This document shows positions 21,030 through 32,071 of a DNA stretch of 64,000 bases, one piece after another (positions within the stretch are counted from its first letter, which is position 1; every line of letters starts with the position of its first letter). Origin of the DNA: Misgurnus anguillicaudatus (Eukaryota; Chordata; Actinopteri; Cypriniformes; Cobitidae). Below the pieces are notes generated by a model that was not told where the DNA came from, ran no database searches, and saw only the letters and a list, made by a program, of their open reading frames with translations. The position numbers and the translations under genes were made by a program. The stretch covers positions 19,196,001 to 19,260,000 of the forward strand of contig NC_073355.2 of the NCBI RefSeq assembly GCF_027580225.2, in the 5' to 3' direction.

Positions 21030-22958
21030 CAGTGTTTCCGCTATATACATTCAACCGTGGCGGCCCGCCACTCCTAAAACATCCCCGCCACGCCTGCGGT
21101 TGTGGATAGAAGGGATACAGCAAACGAAATCTCTTTGGATGAGCACTGTTTTATCCTAATCCTTCAACCAAACCCAACTCTAAACACAAAATTTCACACG
21201 ATTGTAGGATGTATTTGTATCTAATTTAGCCAGAACCGCTGTTTTCATCCTAATATCCTACCTGCTCCAAATCTAATCCTTAACTTTTCGGCATTTGCTG
21301 TATACCTTCTAGACAAAACCCACAGCGGCAGCTCGCAAAAAAGCTACCGAAATGTCCGCTCTGCCAGACTGGCTGTCTAGAAATAAATTCCTTTCTGGAT
21401 TCGCGTTGTTCACTCATTTATAAATAAATCTCCTAAAATATCATAATTTCCGGCATGGGTTTAGTTTCATGCACAAATAGATTTAAATCAACAGAGGATG
21501 ATTAAGCTATACGTCTCTGTTTTGAGAAATAATAATAACATAAATAAGCCTATACGAAATATGTTGCACTTAAATAATTATTAAATTATTAAATTGACAA
21601 AACGAATAAAAAAGTTTCTGTTCTTTTTTTGTGACGCGCTCTAAAACCAAAGCAGCAGAAAGCACGTCATGTTTTTAATGATTATAAATAAGCACAAGGT
21701 TTTCTCCTTATTGTGAGTTTACACAAATAAAAATACATCATTTGAAGTTTCGAATGTTGTTTTACTTTTATCTTTATGACTATAAATTTAGGGTAATTTA
21801 AGCTGCAAGGTCATCACGCATATGTTCACCGGCGCATATCTACACCAACACAGCGCAGGGCTGCGAGAAAAGACATTATTAAACTTTTGATTTAACATAT
21901 TACGAGTTTTTTGGACATTCATTTGGAATCACTGTACTCATATTATCAACTTATCTGGCCATTAGTTATTCAGAATAGGCTATAAGCGCAGCGCGCTGCT
22001 GACCGCTCAGCTGTCCGCTCAGCTGTCAATCAATCTTCTGTGCTTTAGATCGACACTCACAAAGTTTCACATTAAATGATATGATATTTGTCCAAAAACA
22101 AAAGGCTAAATACTGAATACTACTTATATGCGACTGCAAGACATTAATAGTCGAATCTGTTTGTAAGGAAACTTACATTATTCCCGTGGAAGAGAAGAAC
22201 GTTGGTAATAGAAACTTGAGGCAGACGGTGAGACTGTTTTATCTGTTTTCAGACGAAACAGCAGGGTCGGGGTACCCACGGGTGAACCGCATAATATTTG
22301 ATCTAACGGGTGTAATAATAGACTATTCGCGTGTCATTTGTAGATGCAGGTCGGGACTCAATAGACAAGAGTAAAATGCGGGTCTAACATCCCCAACATC
22401 CAAGACCAAAATTCGACTCGTTTTTAAATGGCCCCGTGTTTATTTGTGTTTAAGATCTGTCTGAAGACCGTTAAAGGTTTATATTTAACTGCGCGATTTG
22501 CGTTGTGACCTGCTCGGGGTCACAGTCTTTATGTCAAATGGTACGGGTGTGAAATAAAATTGCTGCTGATGTCGGATAACTGGTCGGTTGTTCTGTCAAT
22601 CACAGCGGTGCGGATTATCAAACAGGACTGCATGACTTTGCAACAGCTCTGTAACGCTAAACACGAGGACGAACTTGCAATGCACACTACATTAAAACTA
22701 CAATGAAATATCCGAACTATACGTACGTAGCTGTGTAACGTTTTTTTTTAAGAAAATACAGTTTAGATCAAAACATAGAAAAGCAATAGCCTATGCTATA
22801 AATATAAGGAAAAGTAATGACAGCATGAAAATTATAAAAAAAATACATGTTAGTTTACTGTAGCCTATATTCTACATTTAAAAAAAATAATGTACATTTA
22901 TAAAAATCATGGGCGCCCCCTGCCGCCACAGCTGAAAAAAATCCTAGAGGAAACACTG
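21030..22958. mobile_element. 1.9-kb DNA transposon derivative (CAGTGTTTCC ends)
   Basis: Left terminus CAGTGTTTCCGC, right terminus GAGGAAACACTG, inverted repeats. The subterminal CGTGGCGGCCCGCCA and CTGCCGCCAC are also related. Both flanks carry TGTTT (21025-21029 and 22959-22963), which could be a 5-bp duplication or the remains of a longer one; hAT-like ends are suggestive, not proven. A short + frame at 22186-22374 is not recognisable as transposase. Confidence 0.6.
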
Positions 22959-23077
22959 TGTTTAGACTAGTCTTGCCATCGGTTTTGATGACTAATCTCA
23001 TTTTAATCCAAAAAGTAAAACTGATTAGCCCTAACTAATTGCTAGTTGGTCAGACACAGTCTTAACTTTCCGGCTAT

Positions 23078-23517
23078 CAGTGGCGGCCGGTGACTTATTT
23101 TTTGAGGGCGCACGATGCAAAACTCGTCACAACATGTATGTAGCCCACCATGTGTGTGGTTCGTTCGTCATTTCAAAATATGTGTTGGCCACATCGAGTG
23201 AACCTATGTGCATCAAGTGTCTTGTCAAAATAAGTACCTGCTGCTGCACACGCGTCTAAAGGGTTTATGATAAAATGCGTAATCAGAGTTTACTGTTAAG
23301 GGAGTGTCTTGAGTGTATTTTGTGAACGTGAGCGTCTCTTTTATTATAAACGGTTTTGACCTATGTGCAGCAGGCACTTATTTTGACAAAACATGTGATG
23401 CACATGGTTCACATGACGCAACAAACACATATTTTGAAAACACGAGCAACACACATGAAACTCCGAACACATATTTTGAATTTGCGCCCCTTGGAAGAGC
23501 AGTCAACGGCCGTCACT
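23078..23517. mobile_element. TIR element with 9-bp target duplication
   Basis: Left end CAGTGGCGGCCGGTGACTT, right end AGTCAACGGCCGTCACT, flanked by a perfect 9-bp TCCGGCTAT (23069-23077, 23518-23526). Nine base pairs is the size made by Mutator-like transposases, though the termini alone do not prove the class. The interior has three ~25-bp repeats built on ACATATTTTGAA and ACATG-rich words. Confidence 0.75.
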
Positions 23518-23862
23518 TCCGGCTATGTTTATGCAACCGGCCCCAGGTGTGCAACCACTAAATCATTCATTCACATACGTCTCTGAAGTTCAAAATAACA
23601 ATGGCAAACACATTAAAATATCTCTTTTTGATTCCACAAGCAAAAACCCTTGGACATCTTTTAAAACCTTTAAAATCAAACTCTGTTTGGTAGGCTTACT
23701 ACTAGACTACAAAAATTAGATTGGCCAGCATGTTTTGAAAGAAAATATTGTTGAACGTCACTTTGAACAATATTGACAATGGCATTGTTGTTCATCTTGG
23801 TTGGCTGGAGGACAAAAACACACACAGATGTATTTTGTTTAAAAATACAGAGCAGTGAAATT

Positions 23863-24088
23863 GGTTACACTTTACAGTAAGGCAAGTAAATGCATTAGCT
23901 AACATCAACTAACAATGAACAATACAATTTATTTGAGCAATTATTAATTTTTTTTATATCAATATGTTAGTTCATTTTGTATTGACTAATGTTAATTGTT
24001 ACAACTTTTGATATTAAAAACGTATTAGTAAATGCTGAAATTAACTATGCATTAACTAATGTTAGCAAATAAAACCTTATTGTAAAGT
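23863..24088. mobile_element. MITE with ACTTTACARTAAGG ends
   Basis: Left GGTTACACTTTACAGTAAGG, right ACCTTATTGTAAAGT. Inner motifs are mirrored: GCATTAGCTAACAT versus GCATTAACTAATGTTAGC. It is a common vertebrate-type MITE; no coding sequence. Confidence 0.7.
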
Positions 24089-24339
24089 CTTCTTGTAAAA
24101 TGAATTGGACATGTTTATTGTATGCATGTTTTCTAATGTTTCAGCATACTCACCCACACAATTATTAATCTCATTTTACCAATCCTGCATTGTTTGAAGG
24201 TTATCACAGGCTGTCTCACTCTAATGACCAATTTTATTTTTATGTTAAACATTAACATGAGCAAATATTTTCTGACCATTCACTGTTTTCTTTAGAATTT
24301 GAACAGTTTGCGCCCTTGAAAGCATCTGTTTAGTGCACT

Positions 24340-25010
24340 ATGTACTGAAGTATGTTATGCCTCGTTCAGACGTTGAAATGAATGAGATCATGCTACTACT
24401 GGTGGTCTGAATGGGGCTTAAATGTGTTTAGACAGTGGGCACATGTGAAGAGCAGCATGGGAACCAGGCTGTGGTTTCACAATAACACAGTTGTTATCAG
24501 CTGAAGTTTCTCCATGGGCTAAAAGAGCAAAAGCACAGAGTTCAGAGGAGCCGAGGCAGGAAACACCTGTTGAAGTGAGCTGTGCCGCCACCACGCAGAG
24601 ATTGACACAGTGACATTCAAAAGCGAATTCGTGCCGAAAGCCAATTTAATCACGGGGATCATAAAATTGCAGGGCCGCCCATTAGCACCAGCCCTGAATT
24701 CTTATTTGAAAAGAAAGGCTGTGAGTACAGGGCTCAACCTCCTGCCAAATGCCTCGCTATGGACTGGAATAATTATTTTACACACTCAGCATTTCCATAC
24801 GCTGCCGGATTATTGTCACCGTAATCACTATTTCCCTCTTTAATATATGACCCAAGGACTCCATAGGCAATCTGTCAACTGAATCTGGTGAAATGGTGGA
24901 GTCATTTACATTTCTTCACTCCTGCTATGCAAACACAAGGCGTGCTTTGAATGTCAAGATCAGTAGAAGCGATTTTCACACGCAACATATGTGAACACGA
25001 GCTTCAGTGA
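24340..25010. promoter_or_regulatory. Low-copy block, candidate conserved non-coding element
   Basis: Between 24560 and 24900 the base composition is balanced and the sequence resembles no repeat in the window. It contains GAATAATTATTTTA and AGCCAATTTAATCACGG, homeodomain-like words. The frame at 24610-24843 has no domain. Whether it is conserved in other fish cannot be seen here. Confidence 0.25.
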
Positions 25011-25495
25011 AGCTGTGTGTTTGGAAACCGAGCATTTGAACCTAGCACTTTGCCTTTAATGTGCGGACAAAGTAAAGTACAACATTTATAATCAGGCAAG
25101 TGTAGAAGAATTACATTAGTAAAAGATAATGGAAAGTTAACTGGTCATTATTTTGAAATAAACCCTGATAGCATGTTCTTGTTTCATCCTAAAGAGGTCT
25201 ATTTAGCAATGATGACTGACTGGTACATTATTTTGATTACTACACAGCTTCTTGGAAAATAAATAAATGAGCTGACATTATAAACAGAGAAGAAAGGGAC
25301 CGGAAAGTTCTACTAGACACATGGAACTAACATAGTGTAGCAATTCAATGTCGAATATTTGGCCACAGAAGTATTTTCGATTTAGATATCATAGTAATGT
25401 ACAATAATTTGTACTTAAATTTTTCTTTTTTTATTATATTTTGGGATATTTGTTTTCTTATAGAAGGCATTTTGATAATGGCCACATGATTTGAC
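25011..25495. other. No gene or clear repeat
   Basis: AT-rich, low-copy; nothing supportable. A minus frame at 25345-25656 runs into the GTACC-family MITE and is incidental. Confidence 0.35.
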
Positions 25496-26060
25496 ACATT
25501 GTCTGAACAAGAAATGGGTAAAATATGTACCCCAGCTGTCACTGGAGCGGTAGCCATTCCAAAAGTACATCTTTGCATGTATTGGTACCAATGAGAGCTT
25601 AGCTTATTAGTACAAAATATACATATTAGTATCTTAAAGGTACAAAATGTATACATATCTGTACCTTACGGCAGTGGTTTTCAAACTGGGGGCCAGAGCC
25701 CCCAGGGGGGCCGCGAGATGGTGCCAGGGAGGCCCCAGTTTTATGACATTTTATGAAATACATTAATTTATCATGAATTCTGTGTAATTAAACCTAAAAA
25801 AATAAGGCTACTGACCAAAAGCACTACTTTTTTGTATAATTTAATGTTTTTTTTTTATTAAAATATGTTGAGTTTTAGAACGTTTTTTGTCACAATTTTT
25901 CTTTGGGGGGCCGCGAAGGAATGCACCGTACACAAGGGGGGCCACACACTGAAAAAGTTTGGGAACCACTGCCTTACGGTACATATTAGGACCATTTTAA
26001 AGGGTACTTCTCTAGTGACAGCTGGGGTACATATTTTGACCATTTTCTTCTGACAGTGTA
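25496..26060. mobile_element. GTACC-rich MITE (copy 2), split by a hAT
   Basis: Left TAAAATATGTACCCCAGCTG, right CAGCTGGGGTACATATTTT, inverted repeats. The outer ends (ACATTGTCTGAACAAG and CTTCTGACAGTGT) are weaker. The interior has many GTACC/GGTAC words. Removing the hAT at 25672-25971 and one duplication restores a continuous copy. Confidence 0.75.
25672..25971. mobile_element. 300-bp non-autonomous hAT with perfect 8-bp duplication
   Basis: Termini CAGTGGTTTTCAAACTGGGG and AAAAAGTTTGGGAACCACTG are inverted repeats. The flanks carry the perfect duplication CCTTACGG (25664-25671, 25972-25979). The ends contain G-rich GGGGGGCCGCGA blocks, typical of this fish hAT group. Confidence 0.9.
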
Positions 26061-26699
26061 TACATTTGCTGTCGAATGGGCATATCTCAGATTGGGTTGG
26101 CATTTTCGAAGTTAATAACAGTGGCTATATTTTTTCATTTTATGCTTCATTAGCTAAATTCAGGACTTTGCCAGGCTATATTTTATTTTGCTCATATGTG
26201 ACCCGTCCTGGCAAATTGAGTACGAATGCGCAACGTCTAATTTTGATTTTGGTTGGAATTGAGGTTTTCATAAAAATAAGAACATTAAGCCTTCGTCTAG
26301 CGATCTCAAAGCTCTAAATATTCATTAAACATCTAAAATGATATTTATTTGTATGTTTTCTGAGTTGTCTACCATCCTAAATGCTTAATCTATTACAAAG
26401 TCATGCATGACATTTTGGTTTGAAAACATGCAGGAAATAGAAAATAAAGCAGGACTTGCTTTGTGTTAAAATAGCTATTAAGAGAGATAAAGTTCGGTAC
26501 CCGATTGATGTTAAAAGAGTTGTCAATAGCGATAAGACATGAAAACGATCTTCCTCTCGCTGACTGACAGATCAGAAGCGCGTGCACACAGACGCGGGAG
26601 TGCCCGACCCCGATGTATACACATCTACACGCAGAATAACAGTTTTAAAAATATCTGTTTTGACAAGAATTCACACAGATATAATCTGTTATGTATTAA

Positions 26700-27087
26700 A
26701 GTCGCAATGAAATTGAAATGAAAAACTATATATATATTTTTTAATATTGTGGTATTGTTAACAAAGGACTTATCTGTGAGCATAATTTTTTTTTTATTCG
26801 TGTGTGCTCATAATCTTTAATCAAAAATGCAAATCTCCTCCCCTCCTCAAAACGATCTCTCTTCACTTCCAGTCATATGGTATGGCAGGTGGGCGGGGAC
26901 CGGGAAAAGTTTGCAGCGATTAGCAATTAGCAATTAGCAACACGACCCAACTTCAAACGATCCAATCAGATCTCGATGGACAAATTCAAATCCAGCCCTG
27001 CCTTATTTCATTTCAGAAGCCGTTTCATTCGGATATACGTAACCACGGGGAAAATAAGGCAATCGCTACTTCCGTTTCATGGCGACT
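26700..27087. mobile_element. TTAA-flanked MITE (copy 2 of the 4415-5834 family)
   Basis: TTAA at 26696-26699 and 27088-27091; left end AGTCGCAATGAAA, right end TTTCATGGCGACT. The interior shares CCAATCAGATCTCGATGGAC with copy 1. At 388 bp it is probably near full length. Confidence 0.85.
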
Positions 27088-27188
27088 TTAAGTTAATGTT
27101 TCGTTAACTTTTGAGAAAAGTATCTGATGTGTAACATTATATTAGATCCTTGCATTACAGTAGATCTTAGCTTTACCAGTGATTTTAA

Positions 27189-27614
27189 AGGGGACATATC
27201 ATGAAAACCAGAAGTTTTCCATGTTTAAGTGCTATAATTGGGTCTCCAGTACTTATATCAACCTAGAAAGTGTGAAAAAGTTCAAACCAGTAACTAAGTT
27301 TTGGTAAACCATTCTCTGCAAGCATTTAAAAAATAGGTCATTGAAATTTAGCTCCCCCTGTGATGTCAGAAGGGGATAATACTGCCCATTAATCTGCACT
27401 ATCCAACCACAGCGCTGCCATTTAGTGCAGAGATCAGCTCATTTGCATTTTTAAAGAACACACCCCAAATGACCATTTTGCTCACACCTACAAAGTGGCA
27501 ATTTTAACATGCTATAATAAATGATCTATATGATACTTTGAGCTGAAACTTCCCATATGTGGAGACACCAAAGATTTATTTGACATATTAATAAAGTCTT
27601 ATGAAATGTCCCCT
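27189..27614. mobile_element. AGGGGACAT MITE, copy A
   Basis: Left end AGGGGACATATCATGAAAAC, right end TTATGAAATGTCCCCT. TTAA is present on the left (27185-27188) and eroded on the right. Family copies B (32072-33255) and C (33450-33882) run in the opposite orientation and share ATCTGCACTATCCAACCAC and GGTAAACCATTCTCTGCAAG. Confidence 0.8.
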
Positions 27615-28089
27615 TGTATGCAGTGATTTTGCTTTTGAACCCTTAAAAATCTTCAATCTCGATTTTTCTCAAAATTTGCTGACTGTCAACTTCAAACACG
27701 TTAAGCTGTGTCATTTTTTGTCTTTTTTTGATTTTACAGCATTTTAATAGAGAATGTCAAAATAGAAATAACTCATTTTTAAAAATTTGCTCATTCCGAC
27801 TCTTTTTGCCAGCATGGGTCACATACAAGGATCAGGGCTGATATACCAGGTTGTCCTTTTGAAATAAGTTTCCAATATTGACGTCTCAAAAGATGCCTCA
27901 TGGGATTACGATTAGGTGGAACTTAACTCAGTGTTTCTATTTCCACTTAAAGCCCTATAAGTCAGTAAAAGGCTGAACGCCTACCCCCTGAGACTATAAA
28001 TTTGATTTCTACATGCCTCACTCTGTGTAATCGGTTTGAGAGGTAGCATACATTTTACCATGCATGAATGTATGAGATTCCTTGGCTCC

Positions 28090-28325
28090 CTTTAAGTGAG
28101 GAGGGGTGAGGAGGGCGTGTGACTCCGCCAGCTGTGGTGGCCGCTGGGGCGCACGGTGGCAGGTGGTTGATTTGTGACCAGTGCACGGGTCGCCAGCATC
28201 CTGACCCGAACCCTGTGACATTATGCTCTCAATCGCAGACTGTCAAGGCCTGTGCTCACATTTAATTATGCAAGTTTAAATGAGCTCTCTGCAAAATTAA
28301 CGCAACAGTTGGCTTGGCTTTTTCT
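28090..28325. promoter_or_regulatory. Low-copy block, candidate conserved non-coding element
   Basis: GC-balanced, non-repetitive, ending in ACATTTAATTATGCAAG, which contains overlapping homeodomain and POU-like words, then GCAAAATTAACGCAAC. No exon signals. Function is inferred only from composition and motifs. Confidence 0.25.
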
Positions 28326-28674
28326 GAATTGAATTAATTTACTTAATTACTTTATTCTCTAAACTTAAGACGCTAGATTGCCATGCCTTACAATTTGCCA
28401 TAATTCTAACAATTACCTACCTAGTTTTAAGCTGCAATTCAAAACTTTTTTTAGTTAAAATTAGGCAAAAAATGATTGAGGAAGTAAATAAAATCGCTGT
28501 TCATTACCCCCTCCATTCAAAAAGCATGACATTTTTTTTTAATTTGAGCTGTTGAATTTTTCTTCTAAAAAAAGCCATTATTTTTTTCAACAAACGTAAC
28601 AATAACTTTGTTTGAAACAGAGGCAAAAGTTACGAATTTCAGCTTTAAGAAATACTTTCTTGAGGAATTAAAAA

Positions 28675-28878
28675 TAGGTCTGTAATGATAAATTGCGTGT
28701 CCCATTAAAATACCTTTCTCAAATCGATTCTGAATCGCAAGGCTGTGACTGTGGCACAATTGGAGTTTCTGCACAAGATCGCCCTCTGGCTTTTGGATGT
28801 GCCCAGATTTCATTGTAATTCATTAAAATTCATTCATTGAGAAAACGCGCATTTGCACGATTAATCGTTACAGCCCTA
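28675..28878. mobile_element. Short hAT-like MITE
   Basis: Left TAGGTCTGTAATGATA, right TTAATCGTTACAGCCCTA, imperfect inverted repeats of the TAGGGCTGTAACGAT type. Flanks are A/T-rich and only roughly similar (ATTAAAAA, AATTTAAA). Confidence 0.5.
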
Positions 28879-28885
28879 AATTTAA

Positions 28886-29030
28886 AGGAACAGCTCACCC
28901 AAATAATGTAAATGCTCTTATCCTTTACTCATTCTCATGCCACCTCAGATCTATTTGGCTTCTTTTTTTCAACACAAACAAAAATTTTTAGGAAAATATC
29001 CTATTTCACCTATTGTACTTGTTGGTTCAG
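28886..29030 (+). mobile_element. Truncated TTAA element of the AGTTCACCC family
   Basis: TTAA (28882-28885) then AGGAACAGCTCACCCAAAT and CTTTACTCATTCTCATGCC, the left end of a family with a complete copy at 50010-50218 and a fragment at 60003-60178. The right end is missing. Confidence 0.55.
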
Positions 29031-29048
29031 CTTTAGAGTCAATCAGAG

Positions 29049-29376
29049 TAGGGCTGCATAACGATTAATCGCGATTAATCATTTGCAGTATAAAAGTTTT
29101 TGTTTACATCATGTATGTGTGTGTACTGTTTGTAATAATTCTGTATATATAAATACACACACATCACATATATATATATTTAAAAAATATTTACATGTGT
29201 ATATATATATTTGTATATTTAAATATTTAATTTATAAAAAATTATTAAAATTATACATGCATGTGTGTGTATTTATTTGTACATAATTATTATATGCAGT
29301 ACACAAACATATATGATGTAAACAAAAACTTGTATTCTGCAAATGATTAGTCGCGATTAATTGTTATGCAGCCCTA
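29049..29376. mobile_element. Non-autonomous hAT with long TIRs
   Basis: TAGGGCTGCATAACGATTAA at left mirrors TTAATTGTTATGCAGCCCTA at right. The arms run about 60 bp (GCGATTAATCATTTGCAGTA; TGTTTACATCAT). Flanks AATCAGAG and AATCAAAG agree at 7 of 8. The centre is TA- and TG-rich low-complexity sequence. Confidence 0.85.
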
Positions 29377-29659
29377 AATCAAAGTATTTTGTATCTTATC
29401 GCATGAAAATTTGCATCGAGATGTGTACATGAAAGCTGCAAGTTGTTTTAACGGTGGCTATTTTTCCAGAATTATTTATTAAATATAAATAAATATAGCG
29501 CTCCACCCTAGGGACATGGTTCAGTATCACACAAGACCAGATCCAGTAGAGTAGACATTACGATGTGTTGACCCTAGCTAATTTTTCAGTCGACATATTC
29601 TATGTGGTCATTATCATCATCCTTATTGCTGTACTCATGCTTATGCAAACGGGTCAGTT

Positions 29660-30335
29660 TCGGAGTGATGCATCAGTCCTACGCAGAAATGTCAGTGGAT
29701 AGTGAGATGTCACTTGATGAACCGCTTCTAATTCCAGATTCTCACTATACATGCACGCATATTGTCCGGGCCGTGATAATCAGGTTAATCGTGTCCGTGG
29801 AAGATGTAATTGTAGCCATAATGTGGAGAAATAGCCGCTCGTTCCTGCATCTGCTGTTGGCTAATGCCGCAGGCTCACGGATTCACATCATTTAAATGTT
29901 AACATCCATGTCCCTTTAAATATCACCACATTGCAGGAGCCTAATTGATGTTCGATAATCGCATGCACAAATGGCCGACATTTATTTGAATTACTGTGCA
30001 GTCAAAGCATCTGTGTTTATTTACAGCACATATAGAGATGATCATCATATCTGCGCAATAACAAATGCATACGAATGACGTAGAATGCGCATGGTTGTTC
30101 ATCAATGCTTTGATTGCCGTTCAATCAGCATGCACTTGCTCTTTGTGTTTTCCCCCCGATATGGGACAGCTTGTATCTGGACACATTATGGCAATTTTAT
30201 TCAAATCAAACAAAGCCAAAGAGTGACTGCGTGTATGATGGCGACAAAGTGTCTTTTACCATACATTATCAAACAAATGAAATGCAAATTTGCAACTCTC
30301 TCCGGGGCATTTGGACTTAAAATACTTGTATAAAC
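29660..30335. promoter_or_regulatory. Low-copy block, candidate conserved non-coding element
   Basis: Non-repetitive and compositionally balanced. Motifs include GTGATAATCAGGTTAATCG near 29775, CCTAATTGATG near 29940 and a perfect octamer ATGCAAAT at 30282-30289. Frames at 29602-29895 and 30085-30333 show no domain. It is within the inferred intron. Confidence 0.3.
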
Positions 30336-30539
30336 TCAAAGAGCCACCACTTTCCCAAGTGTATTTCGCAATCAGTAGCACAATGATAAAATGTTGACAA
30401 AACCACTATATTTGATAGACGTACATCCCTTAAAGCACCCAAGGGGGGTTTGTACCTCCAGTCTTGAAAAAGCAGAAAAGCAATCTAGGTGATATTTGCA
30501 TTTTATAAACCTATAAAGCATTGCTTTGAGGATTTAAAT

Positions 30540-30890
30540 TAGTTTCCGGCCAAGAAATGAATCTGTGCCGCCGATGATTGTACGTCAGTACAATGAAATC
30601 TCTGTAATGATATCGTACTTACACAGACAGTTTAACCGAAGTACAGTACAGCTGCTAATATGCTTGCCACACATTTATATCAAGGTAAACTGTGTGCTGC
30701 CCGCGGAAATTACAAGGTCAATTAAGCCCGATAGACAAACTGATCATTGCTGGGTAAGTAATTAATTGTAATCTGAGTGCAGAAAATGTGGGCTGTGCAG
30801 GACACAGGTGCATTCTGGGAGAAACTGTGCATGCGATAAGAGCGTCAGAGCCAGCGTCTTAATTTGCACTAGTATGTTTAGTCACAGATG
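30540..30890. promoter_or_regulatory. Low-copy block, candidate conserved non-coding element
   Basis: Contains GGTCAATTAAGCCCGATAG and GTAAGTAATTAATTGTAATC, plus a near-palindrome GTACGTCAGTAC at 30588. No repeat termini and no exon signals. Confidence 0.25.
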
Positions 30891-31902
30891 AAGCACACAT
30901 TATGGGTACTAAAAAGTCAGGGTTATAGTTAATTCAGTTTTAGCGATTTAGTATTGACACTGGGTTACCATGGTTGGTATTGTACCAAAGCCAAAGTTTT
31001 GTTAAAAAAATCCAACTTAAACAATTAACATTGCTGCATGGAGGGATGATTTAACAAAGAAAGCCATTATCCAGCCTTAATGATGATGTTGTTGTTGTTG
31101 TCAGGGGCAATGAATCTTGGGTGATGAGATTGTGTTTGCATGCTTCTTTCGGAGCTCTTTGGTTCACTGGATTTAACCATCTTGTTGCAATTGTGTATGA
31201 GTATGACAGTCGCTCTGAGAGAGAGAGAGAAAGAGAGAGAGGGTCAAGCACCAGTTTCCTAGCTTTTTGTGGTGTATAGTACATACTGAAGGTGATTCAC
31301 ATCTGGATTCTGAGACCTGCAAGTCAAAACCTGAATTTAAAAAGGCATCACGCTTCTAAGTGACTGTTCTCTAACCTTTTTTACTACCTACTTTTAATAC
31401 ATTTGTCTTAATTGTACTTGAGAACAAAGGATGGTTTTCTGCTGTGATTGAGAACATGAGACGCTGTGAACAAAAGGCAGACATTTATTAAGGAGGAGCT
31501 CCTCAACTGAGTTTTTTCATGTTTTTGAGACAAGCCGAAGAACAATAGGCATTCACTGAAACAGCTCAAGGGCCCAACAGAGTTCAGTGTTCAATGGACC
31601 ATTGGTTTTATTTGATTAGAGAGTCAAGTAATGTTTTTCTTGTCTTTTTGCATGTTGGCAAATGATTCTTCATAGATGCATCCAGTGACCCCAGTCAAGT
31701 GTTTTCGCTTCAGAACTTTCACTTTTATCTGAGATTAAATTCATCTGTTGATAAAAGAGAGGGATATGGGTGCCTTCTTGCAAGTCTCCTTGTGCCATAA
31801 ACTCAACAGCTCTTGAGCAGAGGTTGCAGCTGACTGTTAGCCTTTGTATGTTTACGGGTGAGCGTTATGACAAAAGTTTATATTACATTTGTGATTTTGC
31901 TA
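30891..31902. other. No gene; a short (GA)n tract
   Basis: A GA-rich tract lies at about 31217-31241. The minus frame at 31051-31284 translates this tract and is not a gene. The rest is low-copy sequence. Confidence 0.4.
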
Positions 31903-32003
31903 TTGACAGAGTCTTTTATTCAAAGCGACTCAAAATGTGTTTGTTTCCTGAGAATTGAAACCATGACCCATGCTGCTAACACCATAGTCTACCAATCGAG
32001 CTA
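31903..32003 (-). repeat. tRNA-derived SINE
   Basis: On the minus strand the head TAGCTCGATTGGTAGACTA resembles a tRNA A box, and GGTTTCAATTCT about 40 bp on resembles the B box. A tail like GAGTCGCTTTGAATAAAAGA follows, the conserved tail of fish tRNA SINEs. Both boxes have substitutions and the cloverleaf is not preserved, so it is not a tRNA gene. Confidence 0.7.
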
Positions 32004-32071
32004 CAAGAATGCTGCTTAAATGTGAATATCACAAACTATTTCATGCATTCTGACTTATTAAGACTGTTTAA

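Larger units (their letters stand above)
21007..23550. mobile_element. MITE with GGTTGCAT ends, split into three pieces
   Basis: The pieces 21007-21029, 22959-23077 and 23518-23550 join into one copy of the MITE that is intact at 45737-45963: left end GCTGGTTGCATGAAC, core AGACTAGTCTT ... TGATTAGCCCTAACTAATTGCTAGT ... ACAGTCTTAAC, right end GTTTATGCAACCGGCC. Two later elements (21030-22958 and 23078-23517) interrupt it. Confidence 0.75.
26195..27825. mobile_element. Host DNA element with TATGTGACCC ends, containing two MITEs
   Basis: Left TATGTGACCCGTCCTGGCAA, right TTGCCAGCATGGGTCACATA. A second mirrored pair follows (GAGTACGAATGCGCAA versus TTTGCTCATTCCGACTC). The interior holds complete insertions at 26700-27087 and 27189-27614. 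No transposase frame is recognisable. Confidence 0.65.

Noticed and set aside
23313..23586. Two overlapping + frames of 76-82 codons
   Set aside because: They read the internal repeats of the 9-bp-duplication element and cross its border into the host MITE.
31951..32003. tRNA gene on the minus strand
   Set aside because: A- and B-box-like motifs are present, but the arms do not pair well and a SINE tail follows. It is a tRNA-derived SINE.
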